From Sinosporangium siamense (lineage in GTDB: Bacteria; Actinomycetota; Actinomycetes; Streptosporangiales; Streptosporangiaceae): 64,000 nt of DNA. The notes below the pieces were generated by a model that ran no database searches, was not told where the DNA came from, and was given only the letters and a program-made list of their open reading frames with translations. Shown one piece after another: positions 1 to 8,837 of this stretch. The position numbers and the translations under genes are program-made. The stretch spans positions 270,609-334,608 of the forward strand of contig NZ_BOOW01000007.1 of assembly GCF_016863435.1 (NCBI RefSeq). The letters run 5' to 3'. How positions within the stretch are numbered: the first letter of the stretch is position 1; each line of letters opens with the position of its first letter.

Positions 1-1469
1 ATCGCCTTCAGGCCGGTGGCGGTCAGTGCCTGGGCGCTTCCCGCGAGCTCGGCGAGGCGTGGCACGCTGAGCTTGTCGTCCATCTCGACGGTCTTCGTCG
101 CGGCGCGCAGGAAGTCAAGCAGCCGGCCGGGGTTGGTCAGCAGGTCGGCGCTTGTCGCCTGCTTCACCACCTGGGTGAGGAAGAGCTGCTGGCGCTTGAT
201 GCGGTCGGTGTCGCTGCCGTTGCCGAGGCCCTTGCGCATGCGCACATATGCCAGGGCCTGCTCGCCCTTGACAGTGTGCTTCCCCTTGGGCATGACGAAC
301 TTGGCTTCCTTGTCGTTCACGTCCTTCGGGAGGCAGATCGGGATGCCGCCGAGCGCGTCGATGATGCCCTTGAACCCGGCGAAGTCCACCTTCACGTAGT
401 GGTCGATCCGGATCTGGGTGAGCTTCTCGAGCGTGTCGATGGTGCAGACGATGCCGCCGTCGTTGAAGGCGGAGTTGATCTGACGCAGACCGGCGGGGAC
501 CACATGCTTGGTCTTGGGGTGCGTGCAGGCCGGGATCTGCACCATCGAGTCGCGGGGGAAGCTCACGAGGGTGGCCTTGTCCCGGTCGGGTGACAGGTGG
601 AGCAGGATGATGGTGTCGGTGCGCTCGCCGTCGGCCTCGGTCGTCGTCGGGCCGTATTTCTTGTTGCCCACCCCGGCACGGGTGTCCGAGCCGACGAGGA
701 GCACATTGAGCGCGCCGGTCTCCGGCGGGCGGTTCTTGAGCTCGTCCTCGAAGTTCTTGCGGGAGATGTTGCCTTCGAGGTCGAGGTAGATCGTGTAGGC
801 GGCGAGCGTCGCGGCCACCACCACCACGGTCACGACGATGCTGACCCAGGCCATGACACGCATGCGTTTGCCGCCGGAGCCGCCCTTGTCGTGGGACCTG
901 CCCGGCGGGGAGTGCGGTGGTCCCCCCGGAGGCGAACCGGGGACGGCGGCCGGCCGGTCGTCTTGTGCCGGGCCCGCGTGACGGGTGCCCCTGCGACCGC
1001 CGCTCCTCGGCGGAGCCGGGGCCTGGTGGGCACCCCCGGCCGGGGTGGCGGCTCTCCGCCCGCCGCTCCTCGGGGCCGCCCCGGCCCTGGCCGGCTCTCC
1101 GCGCGCTCCGCCGGGCCATCCGCCTTCGTCAGCGGGACCTGCGCCGTTGCCGGCGGCACGGCCGCGACCTGCACTCCTCCGGCCGAATCCGTCGCCGTCG
1201 AATCCGCCGCTGCCGAATCCGTCGCTGTCGAATCCGCCGCCGTATCCACCGTTGCCGTAGCCGTCGCCGCCGTGGCCGGGGAAAGCTCCCGCGTCGTCGT
1301 CACGGGGTGGTGCGGCGCGGCGGCCCCGGGAGGGAGCACCGGTGCCGGGCTGCCCCGCATCGCGAGGTGGCACGCCCCTGCGACCAGGGCTTCCGTTGCC
1401 TTCTCCGCTGTATCCGGGCTCCCCGGTCGACCGGGGATTGTTCAGGGCTGCGCGCCGACGCTCGCTCAT
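1..1469 (-). CDS. LytR-CpsA-Psr (LCP) family cell-wall glycopolymer ligase, 3' end cut by window
   Basis: LCP proteins transfer lipid-linked glycopolymers onto peptidoglycan on the outer face of the membrane. The ATG at 1469 follows a G-rich ribosome site, and 489 residues lie in the window before the frame runs off the edge. Residues 1 to about 200 are a disordered, glycine-rich cytoplasmic region with repeated GGFDSDGFG-like blocks. A membrane helix covers about 206-228. The LCP domain follows, with GSDTR, TDTIILLHL and the arginine motif VSFPRDSMV typical of the pyrophosphate pocket. This stretch was not in a closed ORF because no stop occurs inside the window. Position and type match Rv3267 (Lcp1) at the end of the Mycobacterium block. 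The exact glycan is unknown; the glycosyltransferases alongside suggest a local polysaccharide. Confidence 0.9.
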   Translation of the reverse strand, partial: MSERRRAALNNPRSTGEPGYSGEGNGSPGRRGVPPRDAGQPGTGAPSRGRRAAPPRDDDAGAFPGHGGDGYGNGGYGGGFDSDGFGSGGFDGDGFGRRSAGRGRAAGNGAGPADEGGWPGGARGEPARAGAAPRSGGRRAATPAGGAHQAPAPPRSGGRRGTRHAGPAQDDRPAAVPGSPPGGPPHSPPGRSHDKGGSGGKRMRVMAWVSIVVTVVVVAATLAAYTIYLDLEGNISRKNFEDELKNRPPETGALNVLLVGSDTRAGVGNKKYGPTTTEADGERTDTIILLHLSPDRDKATLVSFPRDSMVQIPACTHPKTKHVVPAGLRQINSAFNDGGIVCTIDTLEKLTQIRIDHYVKVDFAGFKGIIDALGGIPICLPKDVNDKEAKFVMPKGKHTVKGEQALAYVRMRKGLGNGSDTDRIKRQQLFLTQVVKQATSADLLTNPGRLLDFLRAATKTVEMDDKLSVPRLAELAGSAQALTATGLKA

Positions 1470-1687
1470 CCCCACCCCCCGCCTATGGTCGGCGAACCCA
1501 CCTGGGCACGTGCGCCACATGCGAGTTCGATCGTTCGGTCGTCGCGCCAGAAGACTAGGTCACCGACCTGTGAGCCGGTGCCAGGATCGGCCGATTCACG
1601 CCTTGACCACCTTGACTCCCAGCCCAGGTGATCCGGTGCCTCAGCATACAGAACCGGACATATTGAGGAATGTTGGTTAATCTCTTT

Positions 1688-3433
1688 TTACGATCCCTTG
1701 GTGGAGGTTCTCGGGGCTTGTACGGCGTTTGCCCTGGTCGGAGAGATGTAGGGATGTGGCCGTGCGCCACGGATGCTGAGAGCCGCAGCCAGCGTCGCCA
1801 GGGGAAGTGCGGGCAAAACGTACCGATAATCGAACTCCGCTACGAATGTCGGAGTAAGCAACAGGATCCACGCGGTGGCCCAGGGGAGCAGGACGGCCCC
1901 GCCGCCCACTGCTGAGAGGATCCGCCGGGCGCCGGGCGCGAAACCGCGCTTGAAACCCTTTTTTTCGAAACCCTGCTCGAAATCGTGCTTGAAACCCTTC
2001 TCGATACCGTGCCCGTCGCCGGCCGGAGGCGCGTCGCTGCCGGCGGGCATGGGCTGTGACGGCTTTTGCCGTACTCGAAGCCGTGCGCGGAACCCGGTGA
2101 GAACACGCGCGCCGGAATCCGCGGCGCGCCCGGTGACCGGGCGGTTGGTGAGCAGGCGGGTGGTGAGCAGCGCCGGGGGGACAAGCAGGATCACCAGCAG
2201 GCCCGCCCCCGGCAGCGACACGAAGTCCTGATAAATCCGCATCCATCCGGCGTAGGGTTCGACGAGGTCCGTCCCGATGGGGCCGCGTTCGTACTTCTCG
2301 GCGAAGCGTGCGCCGTTGACGGCGGCCTCACGCGTCGGAGGCGGGGGCGGGACGGCGGGGAACTGATAGAGGTCGTAGATCTCCTGATCCGGATAGACCG
2401 GCCGGTCGACCGTGAACGTGCGTGACAACTCAGTCAGCGCCGACCGCACATAGTCGAGCGGCTGGCTCGTGATCGCCAGGACCGCGAAGCGGGTCGCCAG
2501 CGCGTCGTTCTCGCGGGTGAACGTGATGCCGGGCTGCTTCACCAGCGGCGAGGCGGGATTCCAGAGATATTCCTGAGAGGGCGGGCGCTGCGCCGGCGGG
2601 CGTGGATCGCAGAGCACCGCGAGGTCGGCCGGCGGCTTCATGATCGAGCAGTCGGCGAAGGTCATCGTGCGCGCGTACAGGAACGCGCCGTTCGCCCCTA
2701 CCAGCCCGATCCTCTGGTAGGTCGCGTAGAACCACCCGCCGTAGGCGAGAATCGGGACGATCGCCGCCGCCAGCATCACCCCGGTCGCCGCGAACCTCTT
2801 GCGCGCCGACAACCAGGCCGCGAGCACCGCCACCAGCGGCAACCCCACCGTCCTCGTCAGCGACGCCGCCGCCAGGAGCAGACCGGCCGCGCACGCCGCG
2901 CGCAACGTCATGCGGCCCCGCGACAGGCACAGGCAGACCGCGCCGAGCACCAGGACCGTGAACAACGAGTCGGACACCAGCAGGTGCTCCAGCTCGATCT
3001 GGTAGGCGTCCAGCAGCACCGGGACGGACGCGAGCACCGACGCCCAGCCGGGCGCACCCAGGCGGCGTGCCACCGCGTAGACCAGCACACCGGCGGTCAG
3101 CCCCAGCAAGTGCTGGGCGAACGTGACCACTCCGAAACTATGGAAGGGCTCAAGCAGCTTCAAAAACATTGAATAGCCCGCCGGACGCACCAGGTCTGGG
3201 CGGGGGCGGAGGACGGTCACGATATATGTGTAGGAATCGGGAAACCACAGAGCGGGCCGGTAACCCATCATCGTGACCAGGCGCAACACAACACCGAACC
3301 CGAAAACCACCGTGAACCACCGATGGTCGCGCCACACCGCCGCGACCACGGCAGGGCGGCGGGGCCGCTGTCCGGCGTCACGCGTCGCTCCGGCCACGAA
3401 GCCCCCCGCCCGTCCTCGATGATGGCCTGTCAC
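1688..3433 (-). CDS. Multi-pass membrane glycosyltransferase-like protein (GT39/ArnT-like fold)
   Basis: This 581-residue protein has about ten hydrophobic segments between residues 38 and 290 and more near the C terminus. An acidic site in the first outer loop (WFPDSYTYI, about residue 66) recalls the catalytic loop aspartate of GT-C polyprenyl-phosphate-sugar transferases. A long polar loop separates the two membrane blocks. It is transcribed in the same direction as, and just upstream of, the LCP gene (218 bp gap). Oddly, a short degenerate repeat rich in GF(K/E) lies between the last membrane segments (see the repeat at 1938-2009). The GTG at 3433 is the first possible start; the ribosome site is poor and a later start is possible. 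The GT-C assignment rests on topology and one motif, so the sugar and acceptor are unknown. Confidence 0.7.
   Translation of the reverse strand: MTGHHRGRAGGFVAGATRDAGQRPRRPAVVAAVWRDHRWFTVVFGFGVVLRLVTMMGYRPALWFPDSYTYIVTVLRPRPDLVRPAGYSMFLKLLEPFHSFGVVTFAQHLLGLTAGVLVYAVARRLGAPGWASVLASVPVLLDAYQIELEHLLVSDSLFTVLVLGAVCLCLSRGRMTLRAACAAGLLLAAASLTRTVGLPLVAVLAAWLSARKRFAATGVMLAAAIVPILAYGGWFYATYQRIGLVGANGAFLYARTMTFADCSIMKPPADLAVLCDPRPPAQRPPSQEYLWNPASPLVKQPGITFTRENDALATRFAVLAITSQPLDYVRSALTELSRTFTVDRPVYPDQEIYDLYQFPAVPPPPPTREAAVNGARFAEKYERGPIGTDLVEPYAGWMRIYQDFVSLPGAGLLVILLVPPALLTTRLLTNRPVTGRAADSGARVLTGFRARLRVRQKPSQPMPAGSDAPPAGDGHGIEKGFKHDFEQGFEKKGFKRGFAPGARRILSAVGGGAVLLPWATAWILLLTPTFVAEFDYRYVLPALPLATLAAALSIRGARPHPYISPTRANAVQAPRTSTKGS
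1938..2009 (-). repeat. In-frame degenerate microrepeat inside the membrane protein gene
   Basis: On the plus strand the hexamer GAAACC recurs at 1940, 1952, 1967 and 1991, with variants at 1979 (GAAATC) and 2003 (GATACC), at spacings of 12 or 15 bp. All spacings are multiples of three, so the frame is kept. The encoded stretch alternates GF with charged residues and has no membrane character, unlike the flanking helices. It looks like a recent local expansion. Confidence 0.7.
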
Positions 3434-3539
3434 ACCTGTCTGTCACCAACCTGGTTCGGCTGGCCGTACGTTACCTGCTGGGGCCCCGCCGCGGCGTCGG
3501 CGGCGGGCCCTGCGGGAGTCCTTGAGGGAAGGGGAGCGG

Positions 3540-5705
3540 ATGAGGGTCGATCTCGCGCGGTGGCCGTCGGCCGGCCGGGTGCTCGCCGCGATCACGGTGC
3601 TGCCCGCCCTGCTGCTCGCCTCCTGGCTGATCGCCGGGGTGCCGCTGCTGCTGAGCGGATGGTTCAGGCCGCTGCCCGCGATCGTGCTGGCCGCCGTCGT
3701 GCTGGCCGCGCTCTGCGCACTCACGCTGCGCCGCCTGCCCGAGGTGATCGAGGCGTCGGCCTGGCAGACCGCCGGGGTCGCCGGGGTCGCCGCGGCCTCC
3801 GCCGTGTTCAACGGGCTGCTGCACAGTGAGGTGCTGGTCGTACGGCGAGACCCCGCGACCTATGCCCAATATGCGATCTGGCTGGCCGAGCACGGATCGC
3901 TCCCGATCCCCGGGCAGATGGCCGCCTTCGGCGGCGGCGACCTCGCGCTGTGGTTCGCCAGCCCGGGGTTCTTCCTGGTGGGCTCGGACATCGTGCCGCA
4001 GTTCATGCCGGGAGCGCCGCTGATCTACGCGCTCGGGCACTGGCTGGGCGGCGCCGCCGGGATGCTGCTGGTCCCGGCGGTGCTCGGGGCATTCGCCGTG
4101 CTCACCGTCGCAGGCGTCGTGGCCCGGCTGGCCGGGGCGGCGTGGGCGCCTTTGGCGGGTCTGGTGTTCGGTGTCGCGCTTCCGATCCTTTACACCTCGC
4201 GTGCGACCTTCAGCGAGATCCCCTCGCTTGTGCTGCTGTTCGGCGGGGTCGTCCTGCTGCTCGACGCTCATGCGCGGGCGGTCGGCCACGGGACGCTGCG
4301 CCCCGGCCGCGCGGCGCTGGCGCGGCCGGTCGGGGCCGCCTCCGCCCGGGCCGCGGCGGTCGTGGCGGGGCTTGTGTTCGGCTTGGCGCTGGTGGTGAGG
4401 ATCGACGGGCTCCGGGATCTGATGCCGGTGCTGGCCTTCGCCGGTCTGCTCATCGCCCTGGGCCGCATCGCACGGAGGGCTCCTTCCACCGGCGCGCCGG
4501 CGCCGCTCGCGCTCTGGGTGGGATGGCCCGGCCTCGGGATTCCGCTGCTCGCCGGGCTGCTCGCCGGGATGGCGCTCGGGGGAAGCACGGGTTATCTCCT
4601 GTCGGAGCCCTATCTCAGGAATCTGTCGGCGTCGCTGGTTCCCCTGCTCGGCATATGCGCCGCCGTGGTGGTGCTGACGGTGGCCGGGGCCTGGGCCGGG
4701 CCGCGGCTTCACACGTGGATCGGGGCCGCGGGCGCCCGGTGGCCGGGGCTCGCCCGCCGCCTGCCGGCGGTGGGCGCCGGGGTGGTGGTGCTGGTCACCG
4801 CGGGCTTCGCCGTACGCCCGTGGGTGTCGACCGTGCGCCGCTTCGCGGTGACGCAGGACGACCAGTTCAACTCCGCCTTCATCGCCCAGGCGCAGCGGGA
4901 CAACGGGTTGCCGATCGACTCCACCAGGCTTTACTACGAGGACTCCCTGTATTGGGTGATCTGGTACGTCGGGGTGCCCGTGGTCGTCCTGGCCACCCTG
5001 GCGGGGGCGCTGCTCGTCCGGCGCATGTTGCGCGGCGGAGAGGCGGCCTGGTTGCTGCCGCTCGCGATCATCGGCTGGACGACCGTGGCGACCCTGCTCC
5101 GCCCGGGGATCACCCCCGACCACCCATGGGCGGCCCGCCGCCTTGTGCCCATCGTGATCCCGGGGCTGGTCATATTGGCCGTCTGGGGGCTCGGCTGGGT
5201 CAAGGACAAGGCCCGCCGCATGGGATACGGCGGGCGCGCTCAGGCCGCCGTCGCCGGCGTCGGCGCGGTGCTCTTGCTGGTCCCCCCGGCCGTCACCTCC
5301 ATCGGCACCGCCTTCACCCCCGTCGAGCGGGGGGAGCGCGCCGCCGTCGAGGCCATGTGCCGCAAGATACCGGCCGACGCCTCCGTGCTGATGGTCGAAC
5401 GTGTGACCGGCGATCGCTTCGCCCAGGTCGTCCGGGGCATGTGCGGTGTCCCTGTGGCCCGCGCCAGGTCCGAGCGCGACACCGCCCCGCCGGAAGAGGT
5501 GCGCCGCGTCGTCGACAGGATCCGCGGCGCGGGCCGCCGCCCGGTGCTGCTCGCCGCCGACGCGGACCAGCTCACGCCGTACGGCACGGCCTTCAAAGCC
5601 CTCTCCCTCCATGCCCGGCAGGACGAACGCAGCCTGGTGGAACCGCCGAACGGCACCTGGTCGTTTTCCATGAACGTCTGGATGGTCGTTCTCGACCGCT
5701 CTTGA
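3540..5705 (+). CDS. Large multi-pass membrane protein, glycosyltransferase-like
   Basis: This 721-residue protein has about 12 hydrophobic segments. An acidic outer loop soon after the early helices (VVRRDPATYAQYAIWLAEHG) resembles the DPxxY-type loop of GT-C sugar transferases. The C-terminal roughly 130 residues are soluble and alpha/beta-like. I chose the ATG at 3540 because a purine-rich AAGGGGAG site precedes it; a TTG at 3522 is in frame but less likely. It is divergent from the preceding membrane gene and leads the plus-strand run into the GT2 gene (81 bp gap). It probably handles polyprenyl-linked sugars on the outer face, but no substrate can be read from the sequence. Confidence 0.65.
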   Translation: MRVDLARWPSAGRVLAAITVLPALLLASWLIAGVPLLLSGWFRPLPAIVLAAVVLAALCALTLRRLPEVIEASAWQTAGVAGVAAASAVFNGLLHSEVLVVRRDPATYAQYAIWLAEHGSLPIPGQMAAFGGGDLALWFASPGFFLVGSDIVPQFMPGAPLIYALGHWLGGAAGMLLVPAVLGAFAVLTVAGVVARLAGAAWAPLAGLVFGVALPILYTSRATFSEIPSLVLLFGGVVLLLDAHARAVGHGTLRPGRAALARPVGAASARAAAVVAGLVFGLALVVRIDGLRDLMPVLAFAGLLIALGRIARRAPSTGAPAPLALWVGWPGLGIPLLAGLLAGMALGGSTGYLLSEPYLRNLSASLVPLLGICAAVVVLTVAGAWAGPRLHTWIGAAGARWPGLARRLPAVGAGVVVLVTAGFAVRPWVSTVRRFAVTQDDQFNSAFIAQAQRDNGLPIDSTRLYYEDSLYWVIWYVGVPVVVLATLAGALLVRRMLRGGEAAWLLPLAIIGWTTVATLLRPGITPDHPWAARRLVPIVIPGLVILAVWGLGWVKDKARRMGYGGRAQAAVAGVGAVLLLVPPAVTSIGTAFTPVERGERAAVEAMCRKIPADASVLMVERVTGDRFAQVVRGMCGVPVARARSERDTAPPEEVRRVVDRIRGAGRRPVLLAADADQLTPYGTAFKALSLHARQDERSLVEPPNGTWSFSMNVWMVVLDRS

Positions 5706-5786
5706 CCAGCGGAAGTGACACTCCGTAACCGAATCGGGTGCCGTTTTACGCTCGGGGCACAGCTTTGGCGAGTATCCTCGCGGGAC

Positions 5787-6716
5787 GTGAGCACGCCCCC
5801 GACCTCCCCTGGATCCGCTGTGGACGACAACCCCTATGTCACGATCGTCCTGCCGTGTTACAACGAGCAGGATCACGTCATCCAGGAGATCGAGCGCATC
5901 AGCGCCGCGATGGACTCAAGTGGCTACAGCTATGAGCTGCTCGCCATCGACGACCACTCCGCGGATCAGACGCTGGCCAGACTGCACGAGGCCGCGCCGT
6001 CCTTCCCCAACATGAAGGTCGTGGCGTTCCACCGCAACGGCGGATCGGGCACGGTGCGCCGCATCGGCAGCCAGGAGGCCCGCGGCGAGATCGTGGTCTG
6101 GACCGACGCGGACATGACCTACCCCAATGAGCGCATCCCCGAGCTGGTGCAGATCCTGGAGAAGGATCCGAGCATCGACCAGGTCGTGGGGGCGCGCACC
6201 AGCGAGCAGGGCACGCACAAGATGCTCCGGGTGCCCGCCAAGTGGTTCATCAGGAAGGTCGCCGAGAAGCTCGCGGGGCAGGAGATCCCCGACCTCAACT
6301 CCGGGTTGCGGGCGTTCCGCAAGTCGGTGGCCAAGCCCTATCTGCGGTTGCTGCCCCCCGGCTTCTCCTGCGTCACGACGATCACGCTGGCGTTCCTCTC
6401 CAACCAGCACGACGTCTACTACCTGCCGATCGGCTATAGCAAGCGGGCGGGCACGTCGAAGTTCAGCTTCGTGTCCGACGCCTATCGCTACATCCTGCAG
6501 GTGCTCCGCATGATCATGTATTTCAACCCGCTCAAGGTGCTCATGCCGCCGGCGTTGTCGCTGATCGGCATCGCCATCACCAAGGGCCTGGTGTGGGACA
6601 TGATCCGCCACCCGTTCTACCTCGCCCAGAACACCGTCATGATGTTCACCACCGGCCTGATCATCGGTTCACTGGCCCTGCTGGCCGACCTCATCGTGCG
6701 ATCCAGGGGCGATTAG
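5787..6716 (+). CDS. Family 2 glycosyltransferase, dolichyl-phosphate-sugar synthase type
   Basis: A GT-A domain starts at once: YVTIVLPCYNEQ, then the DDHS nucleotide-binding motif and the metal-binding TDADMTYP (DxD). This layout is that of polyprenyl-phosphate mannose/glucose synthases, which load a sugar onto a lipid carrier at the cytoplasmic face. Two hydrophobic segments sit at the C terminus, as in membrane-anchored family members. I chose the GTG at 5787; a second GTG at 5820 still precedes the first strand. The stop (TAG 6714-6716) directly abuts the next ATG, so the two genes are translationally coupled. It could feed sugar-phospholipid donors to the membrane GT-C proteins next door. 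Sugar specificity is not readable. Confidence 0.85.
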   Translation: MSTPPTSPGSAVDDNPYVTIVLPCYNEQDHVIQEIERISAAMDSSGYSYELLAIDDHSADQTLARLHEAAPSFPNMKVVAFHRNGGSGTVRRIGSQEARGEIVVWTDADMTYPNERIPELVQILEKDPSIDQVVGARTSEQGTHKMLRVPAKWFIRKVAEKLAGQEIPDLNSGLRAFRKSVAKPYLRLLPPGFSCVTTITLAFLSNQHDVYYLPIGYSKRAGTSKFSFVSDAYRYILQVLRMIMYFNPLKVLMPPALSLIGIAITKGLVWDMIRHPFYLAQNTVMMFTTGLIIGSLALLADLIVRSRGD

Positions 6717-7787
6717 ATGCGCATCGCCATCGTCGGGCCCACCTACCCCTATAAAGGCGGCGGCGCCCAGCACACCACCGAGCTCGCCCACCGCCTGGCC
6801 GCCCGCGGCCACGACGTGGTCATCGAGTCGTGGCGCGCGCAATACCCGTCGTTCCTCTACCCCGGCCAGCAGACGATCACCGCACCCGAGGGCACGCCCT
6901 TCCCCCACACCAACCGCCGCCTCGACTGGCGCAGCCCCGGCGGCTGGGTGAGCCGCGGCAGGCTGATGCGTGAGGCAGACCTCGTGGTGCTCACCGTGCT
7001 CAGCCCCGTGCAGGTGCCCCCCTACCTCGGCATTCTGTACGGCATGGGCCACCGTGCCCCGGTCCTCGCCCTCTGCCACAACGTGCTGCCACACGAGCGC
7101 AAGCCATACGACAAGCCGCTCATGAAGGCGTTGCTCCGCCGGGTGGACCGGGTGCTCGCCCACTCCGAGGAGCAGGCGCTCATCGCCCGCGACCTCACGC
7201 CCGCCCCCGTCGCCGTGGCCGGTCTGCCACCGCACCTGCCCGCGCGGGCAGGTGCCGGCCGCGAGGGGTGGTCGGTGCGCAATCATTTGTTGTTCTTCGG
7301 CATGGTCCGGCCTTACAAGGGGCTTGACCTGCTGCTGCGTGCCCTCGCCAAGACCCCGGGCGTCGGGCTGACCGTGGCCGGTGAGTTCTGGGGCGGGCTC
7401 GACGACACCGCGGCTCTGGTCGCCGAGCTCGGGCTCGGCGACCGGGTGGAGCTGCGGCCCGGCTATGTCCCGGCGAGCGACGTGCCCGCCCTGTTCGAGC
7501 GGGCCGACGCGCTGGTGCTGCCCTATCGTTCGGCCACGGCGAGTCAGAACGTCTGGCTGGGACACGAGCACGGCGTCCCGGTGATCGCCACGGCGGTGGG
7601 CGGCCTGGCCGACCACGTCACGGACGGGGTGGACGGCCTGCTGGTCGAGGAGGCCACGACGGAGGCCCTGACCAAGGCCCTGGCCCGCTTCTACGAGCCG
7701 GGCGAGCCGGAGCGGCTCCGGGCTGGGGTGAAGGCGGTTGACCCGGAGCCCTATTGGACGACTTATGTGGACACGCTGCTGAGCTGA
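6717..7787 (+). CDS. Family 4 glycosyltransferase (GT-B)
   Basis: The protein is 356 residues. It opens with MRIAIVGPTYPYKGGGAQ, a glycine-rich loop typical of GT4 N-domains. It has the C-domain strand LLFFGMVRPYKGLDLLL and the nucleotide-sugar region EHGVPVIATAVGGLADHV with the usual glycine/acidic pattern. It has no signal peptide or membrane helix, so it acts in the cytoplasm, probably adding a sugar to a lipid-linked acceptor. It starts on the base after the GT2 stop, so the pair is an operon. It converges on the flippase-like gene at 7811. Confidence 0.88.
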   Translation: MRIAIVGPTYPYKGGGAQHTTELAHRLAARGHDVVIESWRAQYPSFLYPGQQTITAPEGTPFPHTNRRLDWRSPGGWVSRGRLMREADLVVLTVLSPVQVPPYLGILYGMGHRAPVLALCHNVLPHERKPYDKPLMKALLRRVDRVLAHSEEQALIARDLTPAPVAVAGLPPHLPARAGAGREGWSVRNHLLFFGMVRPYKGLDLLLRALAKTPGVGLTVAGEFWGGLDDTAALVAELGLGDRVELRPGYVPASDVPALFERADALVLPYRSATASQNVWLGHEHGVPVIATAVGGLADHVTDGVDGLLVEEATTEALTKALARFYEPGEPERLRAGVKAVDPEPYWTTYVDTLLS

Positions 7788-7810
7788 CGTCCGCCGCCTT
7801 GCGGCTCGTC

Positions 7811-8770
7811 TTATGAGGACGGCTCGGCCACCGGCTCCGGGGTCCGCTGGGCGGTGGTGCGGGCGCGGCGGCCGAGGAGCCAGCCGATGCCCGCCCACGA
7901 CAGGTCGCACAAGGTCACGACGAGCCGGGTGACCACGGCGGCCACCAGGGCGTTGCTCGCGCCGATGAGCGGGGTGAGGGCGAGCAGCATGGCCCCCTCG
8001 CGCACCCCGATGCCCGCCGGGGCGACCACGAACAGCAGCCCGGTCGCCCACCCGATGGCATAGGCGCCCGCGGACACCAGCAGCAGTGTCCAGTTGTCGG
8101 TGCCGGGCGACAGATCCGAGGTGATCAGCCAGACCTGCACGCCGTACAACACCCAGGCGATCATGCTGGTCGCCGCCGCGATGAGAACGGCGGAGCCGGG
8201 GATATCCCGCTCCAGGGGCTCTCGCCGGGCGATGCGCATCGCCAGATTGAGGCCCCAGGCGAGCACCCGGGGGTGCATGCAGATCAGGATGACCGGGATC
8301 AGCGCCACGAGATACCAGGCTTGGCGGATGAGGTCCTGCGCGGTGAGGGGCAGGGTCGCCGCGGCGAGGGTGAGCGCGCAGCCGAGCGAGATCACGAGCG
8401 CCAGCGACGTGCCGGCGAACGTGCGCCTCGGCGGGCAGCCGTGATCGCGGCCGAGCTCCATCATCGCCGCGTAGGCCCAGACCGTGCCCGGCACATATTT
8501 GCCGAGCTGGCCCACGCACATGATGCGCGCGGCCACGCCGTATGGCAGGGGGGAGCCCAGCCCGGACACGGTCGCGCGCCAGGCCACGAGCATCAGGCCC
8601 TGTCCCAGCATCACCACCGCGAACGATCCGATGATCGACCACCACGACAGCTTGGTGAGGGCCGCCGTGGTCTCGTCCCAGTCTCTGGCCAGGCCGTATC
8701 CGAGGAAGCCCAGTGCGATCAACGCGAGGACAATCCGCAGCAAAGGGCTAGATCGTAGACGGCTGAGCAT
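7811..8770 (-). CDS. Flippase-like membrane protein, LPG-synthase TM / UPF0104 family (paralogue 1)
   Basis: A 319-residue protein with about eight membrane helices. The family signature CVGQLGKYVPGTVW is followed by MMELGRDHG. The family includes the flippase half of MprF and many proteins placed with envelope-glycan genes, where lipid-linked sugar movement is suspected but not proven. I chose the ATG at 8770, just before the first helix; an in-frame start at 8938 would add a non-hydrophobic leader overlapping the divergent methyltransferase. A clear paralogue lies at 9794-10882 with the same signature, so the two bracket the methyltransferase. Confidence 0.85.
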   Translation of the reverse strand: MLSRLRSSPLLRIVLALIALGFLGYGLARDWDETTAALTKLSWWSIIGSFAVVMLGQGLMLVAWRATVSGLGSPLPYGVAARIMCVGQLGKYVPGTVWAYAAMMELGRDHGCPPRRTFAGTSLALVISLGCALTLAAATLPLTAQDLIRQAWYLVALIPVILICMHPRVLAWGLNLAMRIARREPLERDIPGSAVLIAAATSMIAWVLYGVQVWLITSDLSPGTDNWTLLLVSAGAYAIGWATGLLFVVAPAGIGVREGAMLLALTPLIGASNALVAAVVTRLVVTLCDLSWAGIGWLLGRRARTTAQRTPEPVAEPSS

Positions 8771-8837
8771 TGGACCAGAGTACGCGTCGGCGTTACTCGG
8801 AGGTAGGCACCACGCGTCGCCGGTACTGTTGGGCGTC

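Noticed and set aside
3471..5876. 801-residue minus-strand ORF opposite the membrane protein gene
   Set aside because: The protein is Gly/Arg/His/Pro-rich with no fold, antisense to a hydrophobic gene with good codon use; it is a GC-driven shadow.
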